Origin: Eremomyces bilateralis CBS 781.70
Taxonomy: Eukaryota > Ascomycota > Dothideomycetes > Eremomycetales > Eremomycetaceae
Direction of reading: 5' to 3'
DNA length: 64,000 nucleotides
Assembly: GCF_010015585.1 (NCBI RefSeq)
Contig: NW_022985067.1
Location: forward strand, 2,107,909 to 2,171,908
How positions within the stretch are numbered: the stretch's first letter is position 1; every line of letters starts with the position of its first letter. The notes below the pieces were generated by a model. That model had not been told where the DNA came from, did not search any database, and was given only the letters and a program-made list of their open reading frames with translations. The position numbers were made by a program, and so were the translations under genes. This document shows positions 1 through 11,787 of this stretch, piece by piece.

Positions 1-3000
1 TGAGGACTATCCTCTTCCGATACATATCCTGGATCAATCCGCGAAGAGATATCAACCAGGCCTAATTGATGTACGAACTGAACATGCTTATCTGTTGAGA
101 GAGGTTTTGTGAAGCCATCCGAAGGCATGCCCGTCGTAGGAACCCACTGTACTGCAACTTTGCCTTCTCGATGTATCTGCCTTAACCAAAGGTTATGGAT
201 ATCGACATGTTTCAGTTTTGATGTCAACTGTGGTCTCTCTTTCTGGATCAGGCCTACCGTTTGCTGATTGTCACAGAGTATGCGAGGAAGGTGTTCAGGA
301 TCAAACTGTACCTGCGCAAACAGCCTGTATAGACCTATCGTCTCCCTCGCTGTGTGTGATAGCGATAAGAGCTCCGCTTCAGTTGTCGATGTGGTTACAG
401 TCTTCTGTTTAGAAGACTGCCACATGATTGATCCGCTGAACAACTTCATAAGGTAACCTTGGGTAGATTTTCGAGTCTCTGGATCATCCGCGAACGATGC
501 GTCGCTTGACAGCTGTAGTACTTCATCATCGCCTGTCTCTACTTCTGTGGAGTGGTCCACAGAGCCCAAGAACTCGATGGCATAGTACTTTGTGGTCTGG
601 AGATATGAGAGAACTCGATTTGCGTACCGCAAGTGCTCTGGTGAAGGATTCGTAGCGAACTGACTTAACTGGCTGGCTGCAAAGGAGATATCGGGTCTTG
701 ATACCACTGCTGCGTACAGTATTGAACCTACCTTTTCCTGCATTTCTGCGATCTGCTGAATTGTAGCCTGTCCTTCGAAAGGTTGGGGACGATATGATGA
801 AATAAGAGGCGTAGTAGCTGCTCTCACTGATCCATCTATCCCGAATTTTGTGCATATTCTGTCGATGTACCCGTTCTGGCATATCCAAAGCTTTTTCGCT
901 TTGGCATCGCGAAGGATCCTGATGTTGAGGAAGGAGGTTACTTCACCCAAATCCTTGATCCCATACTTATTGTTGACTGCTGTTTTGAATTGGTTGATTT
1001 GATGGAGGCATTCTTGTCGTGCAATAACAAGAAGATCATCCACGTAGAGGAATAGAATAATTCCTGTTTCTTTATTGATGAGAATGCATGGTTCATCTGG
1101 GCAATGATTGAATCCTAGACCGTTGAGAAATGATAGAAGTTCATCGAACCATAGCTTTGGTGACTTGCGCAAGCCGTAAAGCGCTTTAAGCAGCTTCCAA
1201 ACCTTTCCTGGCTTACCATACCCTGGTGGGCAGGCAGTATATATCTCGTCGTCCATATCTGCGTTGGTGAAAGCGTTCTTGAAGTCAATGTGATGACACA
1301 GAAGCCCAAACGCACAGACTAGAGCCATAAGGATGCGAAAACTGCGATACGCTCCGGTAGCCGCATAGATGTCATCAGCCATATGATGTTGAAGGTCGCC
1401 TCTTACGCATATTCGTGCTTTGTAACGAATAAGGTATCCGGCATCATCGAATTTGTAGGTAAAGACCCATTTGAGTGGTAGGACTTGTTTGTGCTCTGGA
1501 TAGTCGACCAGTATAAAGGTCTTCTTGTCTTTGAGCGTGATTACCTCAGTATCTGCGGCACCTTTGAAGCCTTCTCGCTCCGGGTGTCGCTTTAGCTGAT
1601 ACCAGAAATCTGGTGGTGGCAATAAGTCCTTTCGGTGTATTCGAATTGTTCGTGCAGATGCGAAAGCGTAGGCAAGTTGTTGTCCTAGCTTCGCACGTTG
1701 AAGTCGAAGGGCATGGGCTTGTCGACGTGCCGTCTTTTGCCCCTGCCGTGCAGTAAGGTGTGACTGAACCGAGTTTGCTGTAGGCTGACTTGCCGTTTCT
1801 CTGGAAAAGTCTTGGTTTGTTGTGCTTGGTTGACGAGATTCAAGTGACACTGGAGTTGGATATCGCCGTGGTTTTTGTAGCTTGTTCGTATCACTCTGTG
1901 TCTCTCTTGAAGCTGCTTGTGTGGATAGAGCTTGCGGTGGAGAGAGGAACCCTGATGGTACTTCGTATTGGACTAGATTTGAGCTAGGAACTGTTGTGTC
2001 TTCGTCGATTGGAAACAGTTCCGTATCCGACTCATCTATATCAATCTCGTTGATAGTGATTGACAATGCTTGTCCGGTTTCAGGAGGGCTTTCAACGAGC
2101 TGCGGATCATACATGACCTTCTCGTCTACTTGTACATCCCGAAATATGACAACACGATCTAGATATGGGATCCAGACTTTGTAGATGTTGGTCGCGTCTA
2201 GCCCGACAAGCCATCCCATGATTGCTTTCTCTTTCAGCTTTGCTGTGGCTGGACGATCCCTTTTGTTTTTGATCAAGACATATGCACGAGACCCAATGAT
2301 TTTGAGATATGAGAGGTTGGGTTTGCGGCCATGGACCATCTCAAAAGGTGTTTGCCATCCTTTCCGCTGTACCGGAATACGGTTGAGGAGTCGAGTAGCG
2401 TACGCAACGAGATATGGCCAGAGTTTGTGAGGTAGTCTGCTCTGTATGCGAAGTTTGCGCGCGGTAGCCATAATCACCCCCCCAGAACGTTCTGCAAGAC
2501 CGTTCTGGTCTGGAGTATCTGGTGGAGATGGGTTGAACGTGATGCCCTTCATGGTGATGAGGTCCTTCCACGCATGGCCTAGGCCTTTTTCGCCATCTGA
2601 TTGAATGTATCTCGTGGTAAAGCCCCAGTTATCATTTGTGATCGAAAGGAACTCCTGCGTCACAGAAACTAGTTCTTCTTGCGTTTTGTTTGGGAGATTG
2701 AAAGAAATATGATACCCTGAGCAGTCACAGTAGAAGTGAACGACCCAAGCGTCAAGGTTGAATGCTTCCTCCATTTGAATCAGGTCCAAGTGGACTTTTT
2801 CGAATGGATAGCTTCCTCTCCATGTCGGAACTCGTGAAATTTGCTGTTGGGCCTGTCCGAGTTGGCATTCAGGACAGAGGTCTGAGGTCCGCTGAAAGTC
2901 GCGAGTGCCAAGTGCTACTCCTTCAACTGCCTGCGGAACATGCTCGAGAGCGTCTTTCCTAATATGTCCTAGTCTCGCATGCCAAGTGTCCATTGATGCC

Positions 3001-5230
3001 ACGGCAATCTGAGGTGTTCGTGACCTCCTTGCCATGGCAAAGGCTTGTGCTGCTTTGCTTCTCAAGAGAGTCCGTATTTATTAGATTCCAATGGAAACCA
3101 GGTACGTAGGCAACATTCTCAAGTTGGATAATGCTAGGACCTGACGGAGTATCGACATAGACTGTAACACTTCCTGTCCCCTCGATTTGGGTATCAGAAT
3201 TTCCAAATCGTATAGTTTCATAGTACAACGGTTTATACTGAGTGAACCGAGACAGGTCATTACAGACATGTGTATCCGCACAGTTGTCGAGTCGGAAGCA
3301 GTGATCATATTCGTCTTCTGTAGATGTGCCAAAAGCGAATCTTGATGTTGCAAACGATGCCCTCGACCTACTTGTTGCCGAGGTCGAGGTTGAGGAGTTG
3401 CTCTCTTGTATTGCGTTTTCAGGTTGGTTTTTGGGAGTATCAGCGGGCCAATAGTCTGGCAAGGCGATTTTATTTCTTTGGAAGTTCTTCTCAATGTTTG
3501 TTCGAAGACGCTTGCTTCCTTTGATTGCCGTGATGACTCTGGACTTGACTTTGAACGATTGGTGTCCATCCCAATGGAGCACTTGATGGATTGAGATACC
3601 GACAGTCTGCGTACTTATGGGCTAGGCCACAAACGCAATCGCGAAGGGTAATTTGGGAATTGGTTGTTGTTAGATTGGAGTCGACTCTTTGTCTCTTCCG
3701 CTTCGGCTGAGAATCTTCATCGTCTGATAAGCCTGAATCAAGATCTTGCTTTCTGCCTTGAAGGGTAGCGTGTGCAGCTCGCCCTCTTGTAGTTTTTTCG
3801 CGTGGCGGTGCCATGGTCCTAAACTGCTTGATACAGAAGCCTATCGTGATTCTCTTATCAGAAAGAGTTGGATTCAGCCTATGGAAGGACCGAAGAGTGT
3901 TGTTGATCCTGTTCTGCGCCCTCTGTACGATTGTGATATCGGCATCGTCTTCAGTCACATCCGAATCTGTGGCACTTAGGTTATCAATTGACACAGAGCC
4001 GTTGCTGGCATGGTTTGGATTGATCTCATTGAGAGCAGTGATGAATGCCCCAGAGATCGTCTCCATTGCTCTTGCCATCTCTTTAATAAGAGATGTGTCA
4101 CTTTCGACTTGTGCTTCTTTGGACTTCATGTAGTTATAGAATGGAGGGTTGAGGTCACGAGAGGCTTCAACGAAGGCTTCACATATCTGCGACTCGCTTA
4201 GGTTCTCGATCTTGTACCGCTTCGCGTTGTTGACGAGAGCAGGCCATCGACTAAGCCACTTGTCGAGACCGGTGTTGCCAACGCCTTTCTTAAGCTTCTC
4301 GAACTCGGCCCTAACATTCTGTTTCTGGTCTTTCGCGGTCGGCTGAATGCTCTCAGCTAACGCAATGAGTTTACCTCGGACATTATGGATTCCGAGGTAG
4401 TGTTGTTTGAATTCCGCGCAGACGGTGATGTCTATACGCTCAGAGACTTTATCGTACTTTTTCTTCCCGCTATCGTAGATGGCTTGAAGGACTTGATATC
4501 TCTGGACAGTGTCTTTACTTGCTGAGTCTGGCGGTTTCCTGGCGGTGAACTCCAAATTGTCGATGCCTTCGGGGTCACAATAGTTCCATACGTCGTTTCG
4601 TACAGCAAGGTCCTCGATAGAGTTGATCCAGTCAGTCCAGTCATCTCGGGAGTTGAGCATTGGAAGATTGTGATCCTTAAACGACATTTTGAAGGATTGA
4701 TGTGTTGATTCTTTCTGTAGAGCCGGCCTAAGATTGTGCCGACTCTGTGAGGAGGATCGTCCTCGTGAGGAGAGTTGCTCCTCGTGAGAAGAGTGTTATT
4801 GCGATAGATTTATCGGCGGATAATGCTGTGTAGCAGAGGAAGAGTCTTTGGGCTCATAACTGTCGCACGTGATGTGCTAAAATGGTTGGGAGTGAGGTGC
4901 TGTTTTTCCAGCAGCGAAGTTGTTGTATTGTGTGAGATCTAGGTATCTGAAAGTTGCGTTCAAGTTGCGTGTTCTTATGTCAATGCCTGGTCCCCTGGCC
5001 CTCCAGATATATGAGATTCGTGGCAAGTTTATTAATGCAGTTTGTAGCCTCGAGCTCCCTTAGATGAAACCTTGGTCTGCGACAGATAACTACCTGTTCA
5101 GAGGCAGTGAGATGCTTGTATTCGGTCAGAAGTACATAGTTTACCTTGACGGGTATATATACCCAGGCTTATGTAATCTTATGTAATCTACAAGGTGCGG
5201 TGACTAAGTAATAACCGCGGATTTCCGACA
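1..5230 (-). mobile_element. Ty1/copia LTR retrotransposon, partial (cut by window edge)
   Basis: This is a fossil-type LTR element of the Ty1/copia superfamily, read on the minus strand. The parts appear in copia order: a Gag-like reading frame (about 3491-4687) with a C-rich segment near its end, a protease and GAG-pre-integrase region (about 2959-3600), an integrase region (about 2000-2960), a reverse transcriptase region (about 480-1680), and an RNase H region running off the left edge. Integrase before reverse transcriptase is what marks copia rather than gypsy. The right-hand end is probably an LTR ending near 5230. The element looks broken, with several breaks across pol. Only one end lies in the window, so age cannot be judged from LTR divergence. 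Confidence 0.85.
4700..5230 (-). repeat. Probable 5' LTR of the copia element (inner boundary approximate)
   Basis: On the minus strand the sequence from 5230 starts TGTCGGAAATCCGCGG, a TG start typical of fungal copia LTRs. About 70 bases further in there is a palindromic TATA motif (GGGTATATATACCC, 5151-5164) that fits a U3 promoter. The stretch lies just upstream of the Gag-like frame, where the 5' LTR belongs. The partner LTR is outside the window, so the inner boundary (about 4700-4750) and any target-site duplication are not confirmed. Confidence 0.5.
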
Positions 5231-5485
5231 CAAACCAAGCACCAAACTTCATCAAGCACTAATGATGATTGATGACTTTATGAAACAATCCAACACCGTG
5301 GAATTCAAACCAAACGTGAAATCAAACATAATTAGCGTATTAAAATGCATTCATTAATACATCCCACGATTGCTTCTCGGTTCTAATCGAAATCTCCTCG
5401 TCCCCATCAAACCACCATCCACTCAAGCCCCTAATACATCCTCCCCTGATCCATCTCCATTCTCCATCCCTTACCATTCCTAACC

Positions 5486-5821
5486 ATGATCTCCCGTATC
5501 CAAGAAGCCTTCTCCCCCAAACCCCCCTCCTCCACCCCCCAGCCCCCTCAAGAAGACTGCCTCCCCTGCCGCGCCATCGGTACGTCCCCATCCTGCTTAC
5601 ATAACCCGCACAGCAGCAACTGATTCTCCTTCCAAACAGGCGCCTCCGCTTTCATCGGCCTCGGCACCTACGGCTACATCTCCGGCACGCGGCAGCTGCG
5701 CGACCTGGCGCCGGAGATCCGGCGGACGCGGCCGTTCTGGGGGATGCGGTCGCGGCGGGTGGGGGTGGTGGTGACGTCGGGGATGTTGGTGGGGGTAGGA
5801 GTGTATCGGTTGGTGATGTGA
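5486..5821 (+). CDS. DMAC1-like (DUF4536) small mitochondrial membrane protein
   Basis: Two exons, 5486-5579 and 5640-5821, joined over a 60-base GT..AG intron, give a protein of 91 residues. A proline-rich N-terminus is followed by a C-x2-C pair (EDCLPCRAI, around residue 25), a glycine-rich hydrophobic segment (GASAFIGLGTYGYISG), a charged loop, and a second hydrophobic segment at the C-terminus. A CxxC directly before the first membrane segment, in a two-pass protein of this size, matches the DUF4536/TMEM261 family, which includes human DMAC1, an assembly factor of the distal membrane arm of respiratory complex I. The start is the only ATG that keeps the CxxC in frame. The function in fungi is inferred from the family only. 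Confidence 0.7.
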
Positions 5822-6422
5822 GGGGTGGGTTGGAGTTGGAGGGGAGGGGGATTGGGATGGGAGGGAGTTGGGTTACTTGTAATGATGTAGATAGGGGAGG
5901 GGAGGACAGCAGGGGCCGGTAGGGGCCGGTAGGGGACGGGTCGATTGTCAACGGTGGGAGGGTGATGAGTGAGATATACACCTAGGGAGGAGGACCCCGG
6001 GGTGAATGATGTGTATATAAGTACGGTAGAGTTGGACGCTATCTTGGGACTATGCAATGGTATCACCCCCCTCCATAACCCGACGATATGCTGGTTTCGT
6101 GACTGATGATGCGTTGTAGAGAAAAACCGAAAACAAAGGATGGACCGAAGTATCCCGATGACTGATGCCCGATGCCCTTGTCCGATGCCTGTTCCATGCT
6201 ATGCGATGCTATGCAAATGCTCTCGTGTGACAATTCCAAAAAAAACCCGTCCGTGACGACGTCCGTTTCACCAGAAGATTGATGTAAATGGACTGATTCC
6301 CCCTTTCCTTCCGTCTCATCCGAACCTTTTAAGGGTTTCATCTTCGAACATCGCGAGGTTGCATTCGCTTATCCTATACTGCTCTCGACCGGTTTTGATA
6401 GACCAGACAGACCTAGCTGCGC
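5822..6422. other. Convergent spacer, no gene seen
   Basis: This is about 600 bases between the 3' ends of two convergent genes. It holds GT-rich DNA just after the upstream stop, then short direct repeats (GATGCC and TATGCGATG types, about 6160-6215) and a short A-run near 6240. The open frames here are short and do not resemble proteins I know. It probably holds both 3' UTRs. Confidence 0.6.
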
Positions 6423-7199
6423 TTAGATGCCTGTCCCTGGAAATGACGGAAATGCTGGATTCGTCTTCCCAAACTCGTCGAAGAAGGGATTTGGTAGTGA
6501 GGGCAAGTTGCTGGCGGCGACTTTCTCCCGCGGATACGCCCGCGAGGAGTGGTCGCGCCGACTGCTTTTCACCTGGTAGTGGAGCGAGGGGTCGTCGTCG
6601 GCTTTCCGGCGTGTGCCTGCGCCGGGCCCGAGGGAGCGTGTTTGCGGACGTGAGGGTGCTTGCTGCTCAACTGGTATTGTTGGTTGGTGCATGTGGTGCG
6701 GTGATGATTGCGGTTCGGAGAGGGTGGATTGCTGGTGGGGGGTTTGTCGTCGTGGTTCTGGTTCCGATGTTTGTATCCCCTCCGATCTTTGCATCGGTTC
6801 ATTCTCCGGGATGTGTGTATCCTGCTGCATCGACGGCGGCGACGAGCTCCGGTGCGCACTCTCTTCCTTCCCACTCCCACTCCCACTCTCCTTCCCCCCC
6901 TCACCTCCCAACGATGACGACTGAAAACGCTGCGTCGCCCATTCTCGCACCATCCACCCCTCCCCATCTGTCAACCCAAGATCCGCCTTATCCAAGAAAT
7001 TCACCAGATCCTGCACCGCATCCCGGTAGCCCTCGGCGTACGCCTCGTCGGCCTCAGCGGCGACCGCCCGGTACAGGTTGGTGACAGAGAGGGCGGCGGT
7101 TTTGAACGACTGGCGCACGTTGGCGGCGCGGTCGAGTTTGGTGGATTTGCGGGGCGTGGTGGAGGCGAGGGCTCGACCCAGGCCGCGCATGGAGTCCAT
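6423..7199 (-). CDS. HAPSTR1/C16orf72-like protein (DUF4588 family)
   Basis: An uninterrupted frame gives 258 residues. The conserved part is N-terminal (about residues 20-90): a helical segment with SFKTAALSVTNLYR, then an acidic EAYAEGYRDAVQDLVNFLD stretch and a GEGWMVREWATQR motif. The 'AA.(S/T)V.NLY' helix followed by a G-rich, DLL-containing helix resembles DUF4588 proteins such as human C16orf72/HAPSTR1, which binds the ubiquitin ligase HUWE1 and tempers stress responses. The rest (about 90-258) is low-complexity S/P/Q/E-rich and probably disordered, ending in a short conserved-looking PNPFFDEFGK segment. The ATG at 7199 opens directly with the conserved-style MDSMRGLGRAL. The long antisense frames here are shadows of its biased codons. 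The family assignment is from remembered motif similarity. Confidence 0.65.
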   Translation of the reverse strand: MDSMRGLGRALASTTPRKSTKLDRAANVRQSFKTAALSVTNLYRAVAAEADEAYAEGYRDAVQDLVNFLDKADLGLTDGEGWMVREWATQRFQSSSLGGEGGKESGSGSGKEESAHRSSSPPSMQQDTHIPENEPMQRSEGIQTSEPEPRRQTPHQQSTLSEPQSSPHHMHQPTIPVEQQAPSRPQTRSLGPGAGTRRKADDDPSLHYQVKSSRRDHSSRAYPREKVAASNLPSLPNPFFDEFGKTNPAFPSFPGTGI

Positions 7200-8155
7200 G
7201 GTATTTCGGAATTCGGATCGTGGGGGGTGGTATCACTGATAGCGTTGCGAGGTCGGTCGGGGAAAAGCGCCACCAGTGACTCGGATGATTTCTGATAGCA
7301 GGCCGCAAATGACGGATTTCTCGTCGGGCGTGGGATGGATCCTAAATATTCGAACTATGCGGGGATGAGGGACGATAGACAAAGAAAACAGATCATGAGA
7401 AGAAAATCAGAAGAGGGGTGTCGAGAGAATGGGGGATTGTGAGAGCTCCGTAACACATTGTTTTGTTCAGATCCACTCCACTTCGGTTCCAGAATGATGT
7501 GTTCAGCCATGCATCGCCATTTGCGTAAATGCCTCAGTGCCTGAGACATCAATATATGATTATGTAATGAACTAAATTTGCCTGAGGCGTTGCGGCTACA
7601 GGTGGTGGTGCATCATGTGACTTTCATGTGATCTTGGCATTTTAATTCATGTTGGCGCACCAGCAGAGACCAGCAGAATGATTTAATGCCTTAATGGCGC
7701 ACGAACCCTGGAGGGGCCGTTGCAAGCCCCGGACACCTGCAGCCAATCAGCGGCCACAATACTGACCAGCATGAGGCAGCAAGGCAGTGAGGCATGTAGT
7801 TGAGAACGCGCCATCTCTTAGCAGGACGCCACCAATGCGACAAGCAGCCATCAGGACGGGAATCAGGATTGCCATCGTTCCCAACAGCAACACCTATCAC
7901 CCATCGTTGCGCCATTTTTGGAGGTTTCCTTTGATAAGACGGCTTCCGTTAGGCTTTTTCGAGCCTGTCCGCTATAATAACAAGAACCCCTCTTATCTTG
8001 TCCCAGCCAGTTCTTGGAATTCGACATTCGTTGCTGCCTCGTCGATTACGTAGGTGGTGCCAGGAGCTTCACCTGCTGCTCGATCCGGATCGTTATCACG
8101 ACTGGATTTACGATTGAACGTTCCAAGATCTAGAAGGGCACGAGATACATACATA
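7200..8155. promoter_or_regulatory. Divergent intergenic region (shared promoter area)
   Basis: About 950 bases separate the starts of the minus-strand HAPSTR1-like gene and the plus-strand claudin-like gene, so both promoters must lie here. I see AT-rich DNA around 7540-7660 and short GCAGCAAGGCAGTGAGGCA-type repeats near 7770-7800. No clear TATA box or known operator stands out, and no further gene is supported. Confidence 0.5.
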
Positions 8156-8900
8156 ATGACGAGAAGGGTGGTATATGGCATTGGATTATGGGTGGTCCTA
8201 GCAGGTACGCAATATACATATCTATCAACACCTCCCAACTAACCACTCAACAGCCACCGCGATGACCATCGCGAGCATTATCCTCCCTGAATGGATAACA
8301 TATGAATCTGGCAGCGTAAGTCTCCTCCCCCCCCCTCCACATCTCCACATTACTCACCTTCCCAGAACACCGACGACCTCATCCACTACAGCTACGGCCT
8401 CCAATCCCGCTGCTCCTCCATCTCCGGCACCTGCTCCCCCTTCCCCCAATACGAAGACTGCCAGGGCGCCGGCCGCTCGTTCTGCAGCATGTGGCGCAGC
8501 GTCGGCTTCCTCATGTCATTCGCCGTGATCCTCGAGTTCGCGTGCGTCGTCGCCTACGCGGTGATCATCCTCGGGGGGAAGGGCATGCGGGATTACGGGT
8601 GGAAGATCGTGACAGGGTTGTTGGGGCTGGGGGCAATGGTGCAGTGTGCGGGGATGGCGATTGTGGTGAGTTATAACTTATTTCAGAACAAGATGAGGAA
8701 GGGGACGGGCTAATGCGTCGCAGGCGTTCTTGTATGACCATGATGCGCGGTTTTTCCTGGGTTGGCGGCTGGATACGTCGTGGATCCTTTGCACGGTTAG
8801 CTGGTCGGTGTTACTCATGTCTGCCGTCGGTGTGGCGGCGGCGGGCTGGTGTCTCCCGGAAGAAGGGGGCTACGAGCTCATTCCGTCCGACGATTCGTGA
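8156..8900 (+). CDS. Claudin/Dni1-like four-pass membrane protein
   Basis: Four exons (8156-8204, 8254-8315, 8366-8665, 8724-8900) with GT..AG introns of 49-58 bases encode 195 residues. Four hydrophobic segments are visible: residues about 5-27 (VVYGIGLWVVLA), the segment around MSFAVILEFACVVAYAVIIL, one around VTGLLGLGAMVQCAGMAIV, and one around WSVLLMSAVGVAAAGW. The large first loop holds YGLQSRCSSISGTC and further paired cysteines, resembling the GLW..C..C pattern of the PMP22/claudin superfamily, to which fungal Dni1/Fig1/Sur7-type proteins belong. Such proteins act in the plasma membrane in cell-wall and fusion events; that role is inference. An in-frame ATG at 8054 exists, but the start at 8156 sits in ordinary fungal context directly before the first membrane segment. 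Confidence 0.75.
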
Positions 8901-9087
8901 GTCTGCGACTCGCTTTTCATACTTTTGGTGTGTTACATCTGGACAGTTGTCGATGTGGCGTTCGAGCGGTTCTGGGACTTTTATCGCGCTTAATACCCGG
9001 TGGCAACAATACCCACGTGGAGAGGAGGATGTATGATATATCCCCAAATCTCGGATTTTACCCTTAATCGAAATCACATACCTACTC

Positions 9088-11075
9088 TCACTGCGGCACC
9101 GCCGCCCCATCCCCCCTCGGATCACTCCCCGCACTATACACCACCTGCTCCCCCTCCCAATGCGCCCTAATCACCTGCCCCCTCCCAAACAACCCCCTCC
9201 CGTACCCCCCCACCACCTCCACCGCATGCCCCAACCCCATCAAACCCTCCACCGTCCTCTTCCCCATCCCCTCCTCCACAAACACCGTTGCATCCATCAC
9301 GTCCCCCTGGTCCGGCAACCCCGCCCCAATGCACACCCGCGGTGCATCCAGCGCCGCCTGCGGACTCATCCCAAACACTAACATGTTCATCAACACCTGC
9401 ACGTGCCCCTGGGGCTGCATGTAGCCACCCATCACCCCATACACCGTATGCAGATCCCCCGTCGCCCCATCCGTCACCATCGCCGGAATGATCGTATGAT
9501 ACGGCCTCTTCCTCGGCGCCAGCGCATTCGCGTGCCCGTCCCGTAACACGAAATTCGCCCCCCGCGACTGCAGCGCGAACCCGGTGCCCGGCGGCACAAT
9601 CCCCGAGCCGAAGCCGGAGTAGACGCTGTTGATGAAGGAGGCAGCGTTGCCGTGGCGGTCGGTGACGGCGAGGTAGACGGTGTCGGAGCGGGAAAGGGCA
9701 GGGAAGCCGGGGGGGTGAGTGGCAGTGGTGGTGGGGGAGAAGAGGGCGGCGCGGGAGGAGAGGTAGGGGGGAGAGAGGAGGGGGGGGAGTGGGGAGTGGG
9801 AGGGGTCGGCGAGGTGATGGTGGGCGTCGGAGAAGGCGAGGCGGAGGGATTCGATGAGGGCGTGGAGGTATCTGATGATGGTTAGTTGAGTGGGGGGAGG
9901 CAGGGGGGAGATTGGGGAAGGGCTTACTCGGGGGAGTTGTGGTCTCCTGGGCTGAGCTTTTTGAGCTGACCGGTTTTGATTAGGTCTTGGAGGATGCCGA
10001 GCGTTATTAAGGGCACAATGCCTTGTCCGTTAGGCGGATGCTCCCATAGATCAACAGGACCTTGTTCGTTTCCTGCTGATTTCGACCGGTTAATCATCTC
10101 GGGGATGTCGACTTTGACCTTGATCGGCTCCGTATCCTCCGTTCCCGTCTCGCAGTGATGCTTGAGATCATCGTGCGTCAGCAACCCTCCCAGATCCGTG
10201 ACCACCTTGATGATCGCATCCGCGACTTCGCCCTCATAGAACCCCTTCTTCCCATGCTCCGCCAGCAGCCGAAATGTCTTCGCAAGCGCCGGCGTCTTCA
10301 TGATCTCCCCCGCCCTCGGTGCCCGACACCTCCCCGGCGCCTCCGCATCGCTCTTCAACACCTCCGCCCCATTCGGCGACGCCCCCTTAATCAACTCCTC
10401 ACATTTCCTCCACTACATCTATTATCAGCATTCCATCCGTCCAAAACCAAAGCAAGGAGGGATCATCATACAAACCCCGCCGCTAACTCCCCCACCGGAA
10501 ACCCTCCCTCCGCCAACTCCACCGCTGGCCCCAAAACCTCCCCCATACCCACCTTCCCACTCCCAAACCGCTCCACGCAATCCACCCACCCCGCCGCCGC
10601 CCCCGGCACTGTCACCGCATGCACACTGCTGCTCGGGATCCCTCCGCTTTCGCCTTCCGCGATCCCTAGCTCTTTGCGCATCCGCTCCAAAGTGGCGTGC
10701 GCGCCCGAGCGCCCTGAGCCGTTGAGCGCGCGCACGGTTTTGCTGGCGGCGTCGTAGAAAAGGCAGAACATGTCACCGCCGATACCGGTGGAGCTGGGTT
10801 CGGTGACGTTGAGGGCTGCGGCGACGGCGACGGCGGCGTCCTAGACGATAATTTCAGTGACATTCGTTTTTATTTATGATTAATAGAACGGGGATATGGA
10901 GGAGACATACGGCGGCATTTCCACCCGCTTCGAGGATCTTGATCCCGGCTTGACTGGCGAGCGGTTGGGTGGATGAGACGATACCTTTAGTGCTGTGGAC
11001 GACGCTGCGGCGACTGGGGAAGGGGATGAATTGGGGGTCCACGGCGGGATAGATTGATTGAGCGTTGAGAGGCAT
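9088..11075 (-). CDS. Gamma-glutamyltranspeptidase-like Ntn hydrolase
   Basis: Four exons on the minus strand (10911-11075, 10472-10840, 9928-10397, 9088-9871) join in phase to 595 residues. Family marks in order are an N-terminal [20 protein letters not shown] and EAGGNAADAAVA, then [16 protein letters not shown], and [16 protein letters not shown] in the large-subunit half. In the small-subunit half come [40 protein letters not shown] and a C-terminal FGRGQVI. The threonine in SDTVYL (about residue 399) is where the self-cleaving catalytic Thr of this fold is expected. There is no signal peptide, and the DT-x-L form resembles bacterial YwrD-type and acylase-like members more than secreted yeast Ecm38, so a cytosolic amidohydrolase or glutathione-related activity is inferred. 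The exon 2/3 junction has two equivalent in-phase acceptors three bases apart. Confidence 0.85.
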
Positions 11076-11787
11076 GTTGGTGTATGTCTTCGCAAATATT
11101 TCTGTGAATTCTAGGCCGCATATAACCCTTATCAGGAGAACTTCAGGGACGAGGTGGATTATTATTCATGATACGGATGCCCGAATGCGGAGGGGCAGGT
11201 GGAGATGCTGTCATTGGCGTTGGAGATGTCAGGGGTTTGCCTTTACCATAGCTCTCCATCCCTGGCGTTGGGGTATCAGATTGTGGCGGAGGATCCATCC
11301 GTTTTCGGATGGTGGGCATGCCAAAAGTGCGCCACCAGTCCAGGGATAGACTGAAACAATTCGACCGAATTATTTTGAAGAATAAGATGCCGTCTAATGA
11401 GTATTCACGATACCAAGTCGTACCAGTTTGTGTAATTTTACCACGCTAGTGAGAATTGGGCTAGCGTTAGGGACAAATCTCAAAATGTTGGGGACAAACC
11501 TCACCAGCCAAGTCATAATAATCTGTCATGATACGAACTCGATTGTTTTCTTACTCCCTCATATCATACAGGTATCACTAGTAATACTAGAACGGCAGAG
11601 AGATGCATGTGGCATAGCTAGTCCAGAAATAGTCTATTAAGTGAGTTTGACCGGGAAGACTGCGAGATCCATTTGCCCCCAGTGATGGAGTTTCCTCCAT
11701 TTTACTGAAGCCTCACCAGAGCGTCTAGGCAGCCCCGATAGTACGAAACGTTACGTTATTCATCGAAACCCAAACAAAATTCACTAA
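11076..11787. other. Intergenic region, upstream of the GGT-like gene
   Basis: This is about 710 bases between the start of the GGT-like gene and the 3' end of the dioxygenase pseudogene. A short stretch (11190-11290) is GC-richer with TGG-type repeats. A small direct repeat, 'gttagggacaaat' and 'gttggggacaaac', occurs at about 11466-11500. I see no supported gene. The GGT-like promoter should lie in the first few hundred bases. Confidence 0.5.

Noticed and set aside
6359-7084. 241-codon plus-strand frame opposite the HAPSTR1-like gene
   Set aside because: R/P/S-rich shadow of the disordered tail; the minus frame carries the conserved block.
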